Positions 35,142-44,631 are shown, counted from the first letter of the stretch. The stretch: DNA of 64,000 nucleotides from DATEOR01 sp963841425 (GCA_963841425.1 CAWJCL010000001.1:682001-746000); one strand, 5' to 3'. A program made the numbers and translations. The notes: generated by a model not told the origin, from the sequence alone.

Positions 35142-35467
35142 TCGAACGGCCTCCCGCCACCGAGCACGTGCCAGTGCAGGTGGAACACGGTCTGGCCCGC
35201 CCCCGGTCCCACGTTGACCGCGACCTGATAATCCTCGAGGCCTGAGCTCCTCGCCGTCTCGGCGACGAACTCGAGCATCCGCTTCGCTTCGCCGGGCTCG
35301 AATGCGGACACGTCCCGGAACGTGTCGACGTGGCGCTCCGGAAGCACGAGGAGGTGGACGGGCGCCTTCGGGTTGATGTCCTCGATCGCGACGAAGCCGT
35401 CGGCCGCGTTGACGTGCTCGCCCTCGCGCACGAGCCTGCAGAAGAGACAGTCAGGCTGCGAGGCCAA
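35138..35467 (-). CDS. HIT-family nucleotide hydrolase
   Basis: A 109-residue histidine triad protein that hydrolyses purine nucleoside phosphoramidates or related nucleotides. An N-terminal CLFC zinc-type pair and the triad motif HLHWH near residue 97 are visible. The TTG start overlaps the end of mtaB by 17 nt and is backed by AGGAGG about 6 nt upstream. Confidence 0.95.
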   Translation of the reverse strand: MASQPDCLFCRLVREGEHVNAADGFVAIEDINPKAPVHLLVLPERHVDTFRDVSAFEPGEAKRMLEFVAETARSSGLEDYQVAVNVGPGAGQTVFHLHWHVLGGGRPFE

Positions 35468-36644
35468 CGATTCCCTCCTCGGTGACGTCGTGCGCGCGCG
35501 CCCGTACGAACTCGCCCTGGGGGCCCTCGACGAGCCACGGTGAGTAATCGTCGCCGTAGCCTCGCCCGGGCCGGTCGACGAGCACGGTCTCCTCGCGCCC
35601 TAGCTTCCCGGCCCACCGCCGGCGGCAGGCCTCGGCGGAGAGCGCGCGGAGCCGAGCGCTCCGCTCCTTCTTCACGGCGACCGGCACGCGATCGTCTCCC
35701 GCAGTGCGCGTTCCCGGCCGTGGTGAATACGGGAAGACGTGCACCTTCGTGATGCCCGCCTCGCGAACTGCGTCGAGCGTGCGCTCGAAGGCGGCATCGT
35801 CCTCGCTCGGGAACCCGACGATCACATCGGTCGTGAGGTTGAAGCCCCGCGCCCTCTCCACGCGCCGCAGGTACGTGGCGACGTCGTAGCGCCTCCCCAT
35901 ATCCCTGAGGACGCCGTCGTCGCCGGATTGGAGCGGGACATGCAGGTGCGGCGAGACATCCGGCGTCTCGCGCATCACCGCGACGAGCTCGTCCGTCAGG
36001 TGGTTGACCTCGATGGACGACAGGCGCAGCCGCTCGACTCCCGAAAGGGCGCCCACCTCGCGGACGAGACGCTCCAGCCCGTAACCGGCCTCGCGGTCGC
36101 GGTAGCAGCCCAGGTTGATCCCCGTGAGGACGACCTCGCGGTGGCCCTGCGACACGCGTCGCTCGACCTCGGCGAGCACGGCGGATGCCGCGCGGCTTCG
36201 CGACGAGCCCCGAACCTCGGGGATCACGCAGAAGCTGCACGAGAAGCTGCAACCGTCCTGGATCTTCACGAAGGCGCGCACCCGGCCGAGGCCGACGTCC
36301 GCCCGGACGCATCCGAGCGCCCCGACGGCGCCGGCGACGAAGCCGGCCGCTCGCTCGCTCGGGAGCCGGACAACTTCCACGTTCTCGGGAAGCCCGTCGA
36401 AGCTTCCTTCGAGGTTCGCCGCGCAGCCGGTCACGTACACACGCCGCGCGCGACGAGCCGCCCGGCGCGCTTCCCGGCGGGACTTTCTCACGGCCTCGCG
36501 CGTAACGCAGCACGTGTTGACGACTGCGACGTCGACCGCTCCTTCGCGCTCGACATGGCCCTCGGCGATCAGGCGCTCGCGCAGCTCCTGGGCGTCCGTA
36601 TGCGAGATCTTGCAGCCGAGGAACGAGCTCGTGAAGGTCGCCAT
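35451..36644 (-). CDS. mtaB: tRNA t6A37 methylthiotransferase MtaB
   Basis: A 397-residue radical SAM methylthiotransferase converting t6A to ms2t6A at position 37 of ANN-decoding tRNAs. The N-terminal UPF0004 domain has its three cluster cysteines (LGCK, NTCCVT, TGCAA). The radical SAM cluster is CSFSCSFC near residue 131, and a short TRAM-like end follows. It lacks the S12 methylthiotransferase features of RimO. A TAGCAT box 9 nt upstream suggests its own promoter inside the murJ-prmA gene row. Confidence 0.92.
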   Translation of the reverse strand: MATFTSSFLGCKISHTDAQELRERLIAEGHVEREGAVDVAVVNTCCVTREAVRKSRREARRAARRARRVYVTGCAANLEGSFDGLPENVEVVRLPSERAAGFVAGAVGALGCVRADVGLGRVRAFVKIQDGCSFSCSFCVIPEVRGSSRSRAASAVLAEVERRVSQGHREVVLTGINLGCYRDREAGYGLERLVREVGALSGVERLRLSSIEVNHLTDELVAVMRETPDVSPHLHVPLQSGDDGVLRDMGRRYDVATYLRRVERARGFNLTTDVIVGFPSEDDAAFERTLDAVREAGITKVHVFPYSPRPGTRTAGDDRVPVAVKKERSARLRALSAEACRRRWAGKLGREETVLVDRPGRGYGDDYSPWLVEGPQGEFVRARAHDVTEEGIVGLAA

Positions 36645-36653
36645 GACCGCTCG

Positions 36654-36659
36654 ATGCTA
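36654..36659 (-). promoter_or_regulatory. Putative -10 box for mtaB
   Basis: TAGCAT on the minus strand, 9 nt before the mtaB ATG, in the 44-nt gap after prmA. Confidence 0.3.
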
Positions 36660-36688
36660 GCCGACCTCGGGCGGGAGGCCGCGCGAAA

Positions 36689-37432
36689 TCAGGCGCGCGC
36701 GAAGCGGTCGGCGGCCCAGCCCTGGAGCTCCTTCCGCTCCTCGAGCTTCCAGCCTTCGAGGTCGGGCTCCTCGCTGACGAGATACCCGGACGCGACGAGC
36801 TCCGCCGCCTCGATCCGCCCCGCGACCTCGCCCAGAGGGTCGCTGGCGATGTTCGCCAGCGCCAGGTCCGCGAGGGGCAGCGGACCCGAGAGGACGTCGC
36901 GCCGGCTCACCGTGAGCTCAACGCCGTTCGCCTCGGCGTTCGTCCGCGTGGCGGCGACGGCGGCGTCGTCGAGGTCGAGCGCGGTCACCGGCCGGTAGCC
37001 GAGCTTCGCGGCCGCGATCGAGAGCACGCCAGAGCCGCAGCCGAGGTCGAGCAGCGAGGCCGGCTCGTGCTCGAGGAGGAAACGGAGGCAGAGCTGCGTC
37101 GTCGGATGGGCGCCCGTCCCGAACGCCGGCCCGGGATCGACGACGACGGGGACGAGTCCCTCCTCCGGCTCCTCCCAGGGCGGGCCGACCCAGAGCCGGC
37201 CGACGCGCACCGGGCGGTGAAATCGCTTCCACGCCTCGCTCCAGCCGGCCTCCACATCGGTCGCAGCTCCCGGCCCGAAGACCTGCCAGAGGCGCTCCTC
37301 GCCGCCGGCCTTCGTGTAGGCGGCGAACTCGATCCCGCCGTCGACCGCGACCTCTTCGAACCCTTCGGGGAAAAGCTCGATGAGGAGGGCGCGCGCCTCT
37401 TCGGCGCGCTCGACGCCGACGCGCACGGACAC
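36689..37432 (-). CDS. prmA: Ribosomal protein L11 methyltransferase
   Basis: PrmA trimethylates lysines and the N-terminus of ribosomal protein L11 using S-adenosylmethionine. The substrate-domain end DPGPAFGTGAHPTT and SAM motif LLDLGCGSGVLSIAA are clear, followed by ALDLDDAAV and LANIASDPL. I chose the GTG at 37432 (MSVRVGVE). A CTG at 37456 overlapping the dnaJ stop as CTGA is an alternative that would keep the LLRRV residues often seen at PrmA N-termini. It is compact, about 247 residues. Confidence 0.92.
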   Translation of the reverse strand: MSVRVGVERAEEARALLIELFPEGFEEVAVDGGIEFAAYTKAGGEERLWQVFGPGAATDVEAGWSEAWKRFHRPVRVGRLWVGPPWEEPEEGLVPVVVDPGPAFGTGAHPTTQLCLRFLLEHEPASLLDLGCGSGVLSIAAAKLGYRPVTALDLDDAAVAATRTNAEANGVELTVSRRDVLSGPLPLADLALANIASDPLGEVAGRIEAAELVASGYLVSEEPDLEGWKLEERKELQGWAADRFARA

Positions 37433-37452
37433 CCGGCGAAGGAGCGAGTCGC

Positions 37453-38568
37453 TCAGCGGAACGCGGCCCGGAGCTTCTCGAAGAAGCCTTCCTCGGCCTT
37501 GTAGTTCGCCTCGTGCTCCGCCTGCGCGAACTCCTCGAGCAGCCGCCGTTGCTCGTCGCTCAGGTTGCGCGGCACCGCGACGTTCACGAGCAGGCGATGG
37601 TCTCCGCGCCCGAAGCCCTGCAGCACCGGCATGCCCTTTCCACGCAGGACGCGGATCTCGCCGGGTTGCGTGCCCGGCTTGAACTCGAGCTCCACCTCGC
37701 CGTCCAGGGTCGGAACTGTGGTCTGCCCTCCGAGCGCGGCGTCCGACATGGTCAGGTCGACGGTCGAGATGATGTCGTTGCCGTCGCGGACGAAGCGCGG
37801 GTCGGGCCGCACGTGCACGAGGACGTAGGCGTCGCCTGCGCGCCCGCCGAGCTCTCCGGCGTGGCCCTCGCCGGAGAGGCGGATGCGCTGGCCGTCGTGA
37901 ATCCCGGGCGGGACATCGACCTCGAGCGCCCGCTCGTCCGTCCTGCGCCGGGTGCCCTTGCAGTCCGGACAGGGGGTCGCCACGACCTCGCCCGTTCCAT
38001 TGCACTCGTGACACGTCTGTGTCCGGATGAACTGGCCGAAGATAGAGGACGAGACGGACTGGAGCCGCCCGCTCCCGCCGCAGGCCGGGCAGGTCTCGGG
38101 GCTCGTGCCGGGTGCCGCGCCCGTCGCTCCGCAGGTCTGGCACGGGACGGCGACCGGAATCCGGACCTTGCGCTTGACGCCGCGAGCAGCCTCCTCGAGC
38201 TCGACTGCGACCTCGGCCATGACGTCGGCTCCGCGGGCGCGGCGCGAGCCGAGGCCGGCACCCCCGAAGAGGTCGTCTCCGAAGAAGGCGGAGAAGAGAT
38301 CGGCGATGTTGGCGAAGTCGCTCGGGTGAAAGCCCCCTGTGCGGAGGCCCTCGTGTCCATAGCGGTCGTAGACCTCCCTCGTCTCCGGCTTGGAGAGCAC
38401 CTCGTAGGCTTCGGCCGCCTCGCGGAACCGCTCCTGCGCTTCGGGATGGTCGGAGACGTCCGGGTGCAGCTCGCGCGCGAGCCGCCTGAAGGCGGACTTG
38501 ATCTCCTTGTCCGACGCGCCCGACTCGACCCCGAGCACGTCGTAGTAATCGCGCTTCGCGCTCGCCAC
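37453..38568 (-). CDS. dnaJ: Chaperone DnaJ
   Basis: A 371-residue class I J-protein, co-chaperone of DnaK. The J domain has HPD near residue 36. A Gly/Phe-rich region follows (about 77-110). The zinc domain has four repeats (CQTCGATG, CPACGGSG, CHECNGTG, CPDCKGTR), the last ending in Arg instead of Gly. The C-terminal substrate-binding domain is complete. The GTG is 3 nt after the hrcA stop. Confidence 0.96.
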   Translation of the reverse strand: MASAKRDYYDVLGVESGASDKEIKSAFRRLARELHPDVSDHPEAQERFREAAEAYEVLSKPETREVYDRYGHEGLRTGGFHPSDFANIADLFSAFFGDDLFGGAGLGSRRARGADVMAEVAVELEEAARGVKRKVRIPVAVPCQTCGATGAAPGTSPETCPACGGSGRLQSVSSSIFGQFIRTQTCHECNGTGEVVATPCPDCKGTRRRTDERALEVDVPPGIHDGQRIRLSGEGHAGELGGRAGDAYVLVHVRPDPRFVRDGNDIISTVDLTMSDAALGGQTTVPTLDGEVELEFKPGTQPGEIRVLRGKGMPVLQGFGRGDHRLLVNVAVPRNLSDEQRRLLEEFAQAEHEANYKAEEGFFEKLRAAFR

Positions 38569-38571
38569 GGC

Positions 38572-39621
38572 TCAGGCCTCGTAGAGGTCTTCGACGAAAC
38601 GGGAGAGCTCCCTCGCGGCGGCCCGGACGGCTTCGATCGCCTTGACGTAGTCCATCCGCATCGGCCCGATCAGGCTGACGGTGCCGAGGTTGCGGTGCTG
38701 GAGCCCGTACGGCGCCCCCACGAGGGACACGGTCGCGAGCTGCGGGTCGGCGAGCTCGGAGCCGACGCGGACGAAGGGGCGTTTGGAGACGAGGCTCGCA
38801 CGCATCAGCTCGAGCGCCATCGCGCGCTGCTCGAGGACCTCGAGCAGCCGCTGGTAGCCGGCCAGCTCGTCCGGTCGGAACTCGCCGAGAACGCCGGCGG
38901 TGCCGCCGACGTAGAACGCTTGCTCCGGCATCTCGAGCACCGCCGAGAAGGCGGGCCGGAGCTCGGCGAGGAAATCCCGCTCGCGGGCGCCGAGGTGCGG
39001 GTCCTCGAGGCAGGCGCGCAGCATGCGTCCGCCCAGCTGGCGGCCGCCGAGGCTCTCGTTCAGATACTCGCCGGCCCACTCGGCCAATCCTGGATCGACC
39101 GCGCGGGCGAACGTGAACAGCCTCTTCGTCACCCCTCCGGTCGCCGTGATGACGACCACCATCACGAGCTGCGGCTGCAGAAGCAGGACCTCGACTCGCC
39201 GGACCATCGTCGCCTCGAGCGGAGGCGCCGACACGAGCGCGAGCAGATGCGTGACCTCCGCGAGGGCGTCCGTCGTCGCCTGCAAGGCCGTTTCCACCTC
39301 GCTTCGCAGCTGGGAAAAGTCCAGATCGAGGGCGACCACCGAGGGCCGCGGCTCGAGTTCCTCGATCACCTTGTCCACGAAGAAGCGGTAGCCGAGGTCG
39401 GTCGGGACTCGCCCCGCCGAGGTGTGCGGATGCGAGAGCATGCCCTGCTCCTCGAGGACTGCGAGCTCGTAGCGCACCGTCGAGGACGAGACGTGCATCG
39501 CGGCCCGCTCCACCAACGTCTTCGAGCCGACAGGCGCACCGGTCGCGACGTACTCCTCGACGACGCGCACGAGGATCTCCTTCTGGCGAGGCGTGAGTAC
39601 GGGCTCAGGCTCTGGTGTCAT
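38572..39621 (-). CDS. hrcA: Heat-inducible repressor HrcA
   Basis: A 349-residue HrcA, the repressor that binds CIRCE elements before groE/dnaK genes. The winged-helix N-terminus (LTPRQKEILVRVVEEYV, SSSTVRYELAVLEEQG, PHTSAGRVPT) and a GAF-like C-terminal domain are typical. No CIRCE sequence was found in this window, so its targets lie elsewhere. It is 6 nt downstream of hemW. Confidence 0.96.
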   Translation of the reverse strand: MTPEPEPVLTPRQKEILVRVVEEYVATGAPVGSKTLVERAAMHVSSSTVRYELAVLEEQGMLSHPHTSAGRVPTDLGYRFFVDKVIEELEPRPSVVALDLDFSQLRSEVETALQATTDALAEVTHLLALVSAPPLEATMVRRVEVLLLQPQLVMVVVITATGGVTKRLFTFARAVDPGLAEWAGEYLNESLGGRQLGGRMLRACLEDPHLGARERDFLAELRPAFSAVLEMPEQAFYVGGTAGVLGEFRPDELAGYQRLLEVLEQRAMALELMRASLVSKRPFVRVGSELADPQLATVSLVGAPYGLQHRNLGTVSLIGPMRMDYVKAIEAVRAAARELSRFVEDLYEA

Positions 39622-39627
39622 ACCCGG

Positions 39628-40749
39628 TCAATTGTAGTGATTTGCAGGGATTTCAGCGAGAAGCTCAGCCGTTACGCCGCCTCCGAGAAACCGGCCGCGG
39701 CGCGTGAGGAGCAGCCCGTCGCCCTGTCGCTCGACCAGCCCGAGCCCTTCCAGCCGGGCAAGCGCCTCGAAATCGAGGGCGGCCTCGACCTGCGCGAGCG
39801 GGAGCGGGTCGTCCAGTCGCAGGCCGAGCATGAGCCGCTCCTGCGTCTGCGTGGGCGCGGCCAGCGGCTCGAGCTCCCGTGGCGGCGTCTGCCCACTCGC
39901 CAACGCGGAGAGATAGCGCGGCAGGGCGGGAAGATTCCGCCAGCGCAGCCCGCCGACGGTCGAGACTGCACCGATCCCCAGGCCGAGATAGTCGTGCCCC
40001 AGCCAGTAGGCGAGGTTGTGGCCGGCCCGGCGGCCCTCCCGGCAGAAGTTGGCGGTCTCGTACCAGCGGTAGCCGGCTGCGGTGAGCGTGTCGACGACGA
40101 GCTCGAAATATCCTTCCATCGACTCCGCCTGGCGGGCGAGCTCGTTTCCGAACGCGTGCGTGAAGCGCGTGCCTGGCTTCGCTTCGAGCTCGTAGCAGGA
40201 CAGGTGCTCCGAGCCGAGGGCTAGAGCTTCGTCGAGATCTCGTTCCAGATCGGAGGACTCCTGGCCGGGGATCCCGTAGATGAGATCCAGGTTGATGTTG
40301 TCGAATTTGGCATCACGAAAATGGTAGAACGCGCGCCGGACATCCTCAGGTCGAGCCCGGCGGTCGAGCACGTCCAGGAGCCTCGGCTCGAAGCTCTGTG
40401 CACCCAGCGAGACTCTCGTCACACCTCCGTCCCGGAGAAGCGCCGCGAGCTCCGCCGTAACGGTCTCCGGATTCGCCTCGACGGTCACCTCCTCCGCCGC
40501 GGGCAGCGCCTCGAGCAACCGGCGTAGCTCGGCAGGCTCGGTGAACGTCGGCGTGCCGCCCCCGACGAAGACCGTCTCGACCTCGTCCGCCAGCCGGCCG
40601 CTTTCCAGCTCGAGCTCGGCGAGCAGCGCATCGACGTAGCGCCCATGCTCGCCCGGGCGCCCCACGACCGTCACGAAGTCGCAGTAGCCGCAGCGCGAGG
40701 CGCAAAACGGCAGGTGCACGTACAGATGGCGCACGCCGGCCGGGCTCAT
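39628..40749 (-). CDS. hemW: Haem chaperone/radical SAM protein HemW
   Basis: A 373-residue HemN/HemW-family radical SAM protein. The cluster motif is CASRCGYC near residue 18 (CxxxCxxC). GGGTPTF and the HemW C-terminal domain follow. It lacks the extra cysteine of true oxygen-independent coproporphyrinogen oxidase (CxxxCxxCxC), so HemW, a haem insertion protein, is more likely than HemN. The ATG overlaps the lepA stop (ATGA). Confidence 0.9.
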   Translation of the reverse strand: MSPAGVRHLYVHLPFCASRCGYCDFVTVVGRPGEHGRYVDALLAELELESGRLADEVETVFVGGGTPTFTEPAELRRLLEALPAAEEVTVEANPETVTAELAALLRDGGVTRVSLGAQSFEPRLLDVLDRRARPEDVRRAFYHFRDAKFDNINLDLIYGIPGQESSDLERDLDEALALGSEHLSCYELEAKPGTRFTHAFGNELARQAESMEGYFELVVDTLTAAGYRWYETANFCREGRRAGHNLAYWLGHDYLGLGIGAVSTVGGLRWRNLPALPRYLSALASGQTPPRELEPLAAPTQTQERLMLGLRLDDPLPLAQVEAALDFEALARLEGLGLVERQGDGLLLTRRGRFLGGGVTAELLAEIPANHYN

Positions 40750-42533
40750 CGCTTGTCCCCTTCCAGATTGAGGACGGCGAGGAAGGCCTCCTGCGGCACC
40801 TCGACCGAGCCGACCTGCTTCATGCGCTTCTTGCCCTTCTTCTGGCGCTCCAGCAGCTTGCGCTTGCGGGTGACGTCGCCGCCGTAGCACTTCGCGAGCA
40901 CGTCTTTCCGCCGCGCCTTGATCGTCTCCCTCGCAATGACGCGCGAGCCGATCGCAGCCTGTACCGGAACGTCGAACATCTGTCGGGGAATTTCCTCGCG
41001 TAGGCGGTCGACGAGGGCGCGCCCGCGCGCGTAGGCGCCGTCCCGGTGGACGATGAGGCTGAGCGCGTCGACAGGGTCGCCGGCGAGGAGGATGTCCACG
41101 CGCACGAGCTTCCCCTCCTCGAAGCCGACGACGTCGTAGTCGAAGCTGGCGTAGCCCTTCGTACGGCTCTTCAGCTGGTCGTAGTAGTCGTAGACGATCT
41201 CGGCCAACGGCAGGTCATAGGAGAGCATCACGCGTTCCTCGTTCAGGTACTCCATGTGGTCGAAGCGTCCGCGGCGCTCGTTGTTCAGCTCCATGACCGA
41301 GCCGACGTACTCCTTGGGGACGATCGTCATCGCACGGATGTACGGCTCCTCCACGCGCTCGAACTCGCGCGGCATGTCGGCTGGGCTGTGCACCTCGATC
41401 TCGTCGCCGCCCTGCGTGTAGACGCGGTAGGCGACGTTGGGCGCCGTCACGAGCAGGTCGAGGTCGAACTCTCGCTCGAGCCGCTCACGCACGATCTCCA
41501 TGTGCAGAAGGCCGAGGAAACCGCAGCGAAAGCCGAAGCCGAGCGCCTGCGAGGTCTCGGGCTCGTAGAAGAGCGAGGCGTCGTTCAGCTTCAGCTTCTC
41601 GAGCGCGTCGCGGAGCTCCGGGTAGTCGTCCGAGTCGGTCGGATAAAGGCCGGCGAAGACCGTCGGCTTGACGTCCTTGTAGCCGGGCAGCGGCTCGGCG
41701 GCGCCGTGGCGCGCGCTCGTGAGGGTATCGCCGACGCGCAGGCGGCTCACGTCCTTCAGGCCTGTCACCACGTAGCCGACCTCTCCGGCCTCGAGCGTGC
41801 CGGTCGGGACGCGCACCGGCGAGAAGAACCCGAGCTCCTCCGCCTCGAACCGCGTCCCTGCGGCCATCGCGCGAAGGTTGTCGCGCGTGTGGAAGCGTCC
41901 GTCGACGACGCGGACGAAAGCGACGACGCCCCGGTATTGGTCATAGGAGGAGTCGAAGACGAGGGCGCGCGCCGGCGCGTCGGGGTCTCCCTCGGGCGGA
42001 GAGATGCGCTCGACGACCGCGTCGAGGATCTCGGCGACGCCCTCGCCGGTCTTCGCGGAGATGCGCAACACCCGCGGAGGATCCTCGCCGACGAGGTCGG
42101 CCAGCTCGGCGGCGACGGCATCCGGGTCGGCCTGCGGGAGATCGATCTTGTTCACCACCGGGACGATCTCGAGGTCGTTCTCGAGCACGAGGTAGGCGTT
42201 CGCGAGGGTCTGCGCCTGAATCCCCTGGGCCGCATCGACGACGAGCAGGGCGCCCTCGCACGCCTGCAACGCGCGCGAGACCTCGTACGTGAAGTCCACG
42301 TGGCCCGGCGTGTCGATCAGGTTGAGCTGGTGGCCCTTCCAGGCGACGCGCACGGCCTGAGCCTTGATCGTGATGCCGCGTTCGCGCTCGAGATCCATCG
42401 AGTCGAGCACCTGCTCGCGCATCTCGCGCTCGCTGAGCGTCTCGGTCACTTCGAGGATGCGGTCGGCCAGGGTCGACTTGCCGTGGTCGATGTGCGCCAC
42501 AATCGAGAAGTTGCGGATGCGGTCGAGCTTCAC
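40746..42533 (-). CDS. lepA: Elongation factor 4 (LepA)
   Basis: A 595-residue translational GTPase that back-translocates ribosomes and helps 30S assembly. The G domain begins RIRNFSIVAHIDHGKST. DTPGHVDF and NKIDLP are present, and the LepA-specific C-terminal domain ends in RQKKGKKRMKQVG. The GTG overlaps the murJ stop (GTGA). Confidence 0.97.
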   Translation of the reverse strand: MKLDRIRNFSIVAHIDHGKSTLADRILEVTETLSEREMREQVLDSMDLERERGITIKAQAVRVAWKGHQLNLIDTPGHVDFTYEVSRALQACEGALLVVDAAQGIQAQTLANAYLVLENDLEIVPVVNKIDLPQADPDAVAAELADLVGEDPPRVLRISAKTGEGVAEILDAVVERISPPEGDPDAPARALVFDSSYDQYRGVVAFVRVVDGRFHTRDNLRAMAAGTRFEAEELGFFSPVRVPTGTLEAGEVGYVVTGLKDVSRLRVGDTLTSARHGAAEPLPGYKDVKPTVFAGLYPTDSDDYPELRDALEKLKLNDASLFYEPETSQALGFGFRCGFLGLLHMEIVRERLEREFDLDLLVTAPNVAYRVYTQGGDEIEVHSPADMPREFERVEEPYIRAMTIVPKEYVGSVMELNNERRGRFDHMEYLNEERVMLSYDLPLAEIVYDYYDQLKSRTKGYASFDYDVVGFEEGKLVRVDILLAGDPVDALSLIVHRDGAYARGRALVDRLREEIPRQMFDVPVQAAIGSRVIARETIKARRKDVLAKCYGGDVTRKRKLLERQKKGKKRMKQVGSVEVPQEAFLAVLNLEGDKR

Positions 42534-44134
42534 TCGCCCGTTGTACCGGACCGGCGACGGAGCGAGAGAACAGCACGGAGCTCCCGGATGCCCAGAAGCC
42601 ACGCGCAGAGAAGGTACGTGGCGACCGCGCACGCCAGCCCGGCGCCGACGGTGACGATCTGCGCGAGGAGGGCGCGGCCGAGCAACTGGTCGAGGCCGTA
42701 CCAGACTGCCGCGGCGACTCCGGCGGCCACGGCCGAGGCGACGACGATCCGCGAGTACGAGTGCAGGAGCGCGCGCCCGTCCATCCGCCCGATGCGCCGC
42801 CTGAAGACGATGATCAGGGCAGCCGTTCCCGCCATGTTCACGAACGAGGTAGCGAGCGGTATGCCCCAGACGCCGTAGCGGTAGAACGCCGCGTCGAGCG
42901 CCGCGTTCACGCCGAGGTTGCCGAGCGCGATCGCAGTCGGGACCCAGGGCGACTGCAGGCTGAAGAACGCTCGCGTGAGCATGAGCATCGTTCCGTTGAA
43001 CGTGAGGCCGAGCGTGAACGCCGCGAGCGCGCCGGCGACCACGTGGGTCTGGTCGGGCGTGAAGGCGCCGCGCTCATATATGAGGCGCACGATCGGGATC
43101 GCGAGAACGGCGCCGACCGCACTCGCAGGGAGAAGCAGGAAGCCGATCTGGCCAAGGCCCATTGAGACGGTCGAGCGAAAGCCGTCGATGTCGCCGCGCG
43201 TCGCGAGCCGCGAGAGGCGCGGGAAGAGCACCGTCGCGACCGCGACCGAGAACATTCCCTGCGGCAGCATGTAGATCCGGAACGCGGCGTTGATGGCGCT
43301 CGGCGCGATGTCCGGGTCGATCAGCTGCGCGGCGAAGATCCCGTCGATGAGCGCGTTGACGTTGATGAGACCGAGCCCGAGAGTCACCGGGATCATCAGG
43401 ACGAAGACCCGCTTGACGGCCGGGTCGCGCCAGTCGAAGACGAACTGGATCCGGCCGCCGAGACCGCGCAGCCAGGGAACCGGCAGGACGAGCTGGACGA
43501 ACGTCGCCGCGAGAATCGCGGCCGCGTAGACGTAGAGCTCGTCGTTCCCCTCGACACGCGGCACGCCGATGACGAGCCCGCCGATGATGACCAGGTTCCA
43601 GAAGACCGGGGTGAGCGCCGGAACGGTGAAGTGCTCGTAGCTGTTCAGAATCCCGACGATCACGCCGGAGAGCCCGAGCAGGAGCACGACCGGGAAGAGG
43701 ATCCTGGAGAGGCTTACGAGGAGCTCCTGCTCGTACGGGAAGGGCGCCATGATCCAGGGCGCCAGCACGATGAAGAGGATCGTCGTGCTGCCGAGGCCGA
43801 GGAGGATGATCCAGAAGAGCGTCGAGGCGACGCGCCAGGCCCGCGCGCGCTCGCCCTTCTCCAGGAGCTCGCTGAAGACGGGGACGAATGCGGACGAGAG
43901 CGCGGCGTCGGCAACGAGCGCGCGCACGGTGTTCGGGATCAGGAACGCGATCTCGAACGCGTTGATTGGCCCGCGGACGCCGAAGTAGTTCCGGGCGACG
44001 ATCTCGCGGGCGAGCCCGATGACCCGGGAGAGTCCGGTTGCCCCGGCGAAGATCGCCGTCGACCAGGCGAGGCGTCTCGGCGGCGGGGGCTCGCCGGGAG
44101 CCGGGCGCTCGGGTTCTTCCACGGGCCCGAGCAT
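42530..44134 (-). CDS. murJ: Lipid II flippase MurJ (MviN)
   Basis: A 534-residue integral membrane protein with about 14 hydrophobic segments, of the MOP superfamily. It moves lipid II to the outer face for peptidoglycan synthesis. Family motifs include RVIGLAREIVARNYFG near residue 38, NTVRALVADAALSSAFVPVFSE in pieces near 65-85, and LPQGMFSVAVATVLFP near 285. A proline-rich N-terminal tail (4-22) precedes the first helix. It heads the lepA-hemW-hrcA-dnaJ-prmA operon. The ATG has no clear Shine-Dalgarno. Confidence 0.95.
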   Translation of the reverse strand: MLGPVEEPERPAPGEPPPPRRLAWSTAIFAGATGLSRVIGLAREIVARNYFGVRGPINAFEIAFLIPNTVRALVADAALSSAFVPVFSELLEKGERARAWRVASTLFWIILLGLGSTTILFIVLAPWIMAPFPYEQELLVSLSRILFPVVLLLGLSGVIVGILNSYEHFTVPALTPVFWNLVIIGGLVIGVPRVEGNDELYVYAAAILAATFVQLVLPVPWLRGLGGRIQFVFDWRDPAVKRVFVLMIPVTLGLGLINVNALIDGIFAAQLIDPDIAPSAINAAFRIYMLPQGMFSVAVATVLFPRLSRLATRGDIDGFRSTVSMGLGQIGFLLLPASAVGAVLAIPIVRLIYERGAFTPDQTHVVAGALAAFTLGLTFNGTMLMLTRAFFSLQSPWVPTAIALGNLGVNAALDAAFYRYGVWGIPLATSFVNMAGTAALIIVFRRRIGRMDGRALLHSYSRIVVASAVAAGVAAAVWYGLDQLLGRALLAQIVTVGAGLACAVATYLLCAWLLGIRELRAVLSLRRRSGTTGE

Positions 44135-44325
44135 AGGCCAGAGGCCGGAAGCGAGTGCCCCTGCAAGCGATGCGGCCCCGCTTCTGGCTCGCGAGCACCG
44201 AGCGAAAGGTGGTTCTCGCTCGCAGCCAAGGCCGGCAGCCTTGGCAAGAGCGAGGGGCAACTTGGCTCAGCGTGGTCGCGGGTCAGAAAGCAGGCGTGTG
44301 TTGCTTGGAGGGGCACAACTCTTGC

Positions 44326-44331
44326 TAGCAT
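44326..44331 (+). promoter_or_regulatory. Putative -10 box for rpsT
   Basis: TAGCAT, 33 nt before the rpsT ATG. TTGCTT lies 19 nt upstream as a poor -35. Transcription would begin near 44338, exactly where a leader hairpin starts. Confidence 0.3.
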
Positions 44332-44337
44332 CGTCCT

Positions 44338-44354
44338 GCCCGCGCGACGCGGGC
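44338..44354 (+). promoter_or_regulatory. Hairpin in the rpsT leader
   Basis: GCCCGCG pairs perfectly with CGCGGGC across a 3-nt loop, 10 nt before the rpsT start codon. Such a 5'-terminal stem could stabilise the mRNA or take part in autoregulation by S20, as known for rpsT in other bacteria. Confidence 0.35.
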
Positions 44355-44364
44355 GTTTGTCCGT

Positions 44365-44631
44365 ATGCCGAACATCCATCAACAAAAGCGCCGCGTGAAG
44401 ATCGCCGCCCGCCAGCGGGACGAGAACCTGCGCTATCGCTCGGCGGCGAAGACCCTCTTCAAGCGCCTCGAGTCCGCGGTCGCCGAAGGCGACCACGACC
44501 GGATCACAACCGAGCACCGCGAGCTCGTCGTCCTCCTCGACAAGGCCGCAGCGAAGCGCGCGATCGATCCGAACAAGGCCGCACGCAAAAAGTCCCAGGC
44601 CGCCCGGCTCGTCTCCGGCCAGTCCGTCTAG
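44365..44631 (+). CDS. rpsT: 30S ribosomal protein S20
   Basis: An 88-residue basic helical protein binding the 5' domain of 16S rRNA. MPNIHQQKRRVKIAARQRDE and AAKRAIDPNKAARKKS are typical. It stands alone, divergent from murJ and convergent with holA. The two stop codons share CTAG. It is a frequent neighbour of holA. Confidence 0.97.
   Translation: MPNIHQQKRRVKIAARQRDENLRYRSAAKTLFKRLESAVAEGDHDRITTEHRELVVLLDKAAAKRAIDPNKAARKKSQAARLVSGQSV

Noticed and set aside
38569..39700. Search for a CIRCE operator near hrcA-dnaJ
   Set aside because: No TTAGCACTC-N9-GAGTGCTAA or close variant was seen here; hrcA is internal to an operon.
37513..40224. 903-codon plus-strand frame opposite dnaJ, hrcA and hemW
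   Set aside because: Shadow frame; the three minus-strand genes have full motif sets and overlapping start/stop arrangements.
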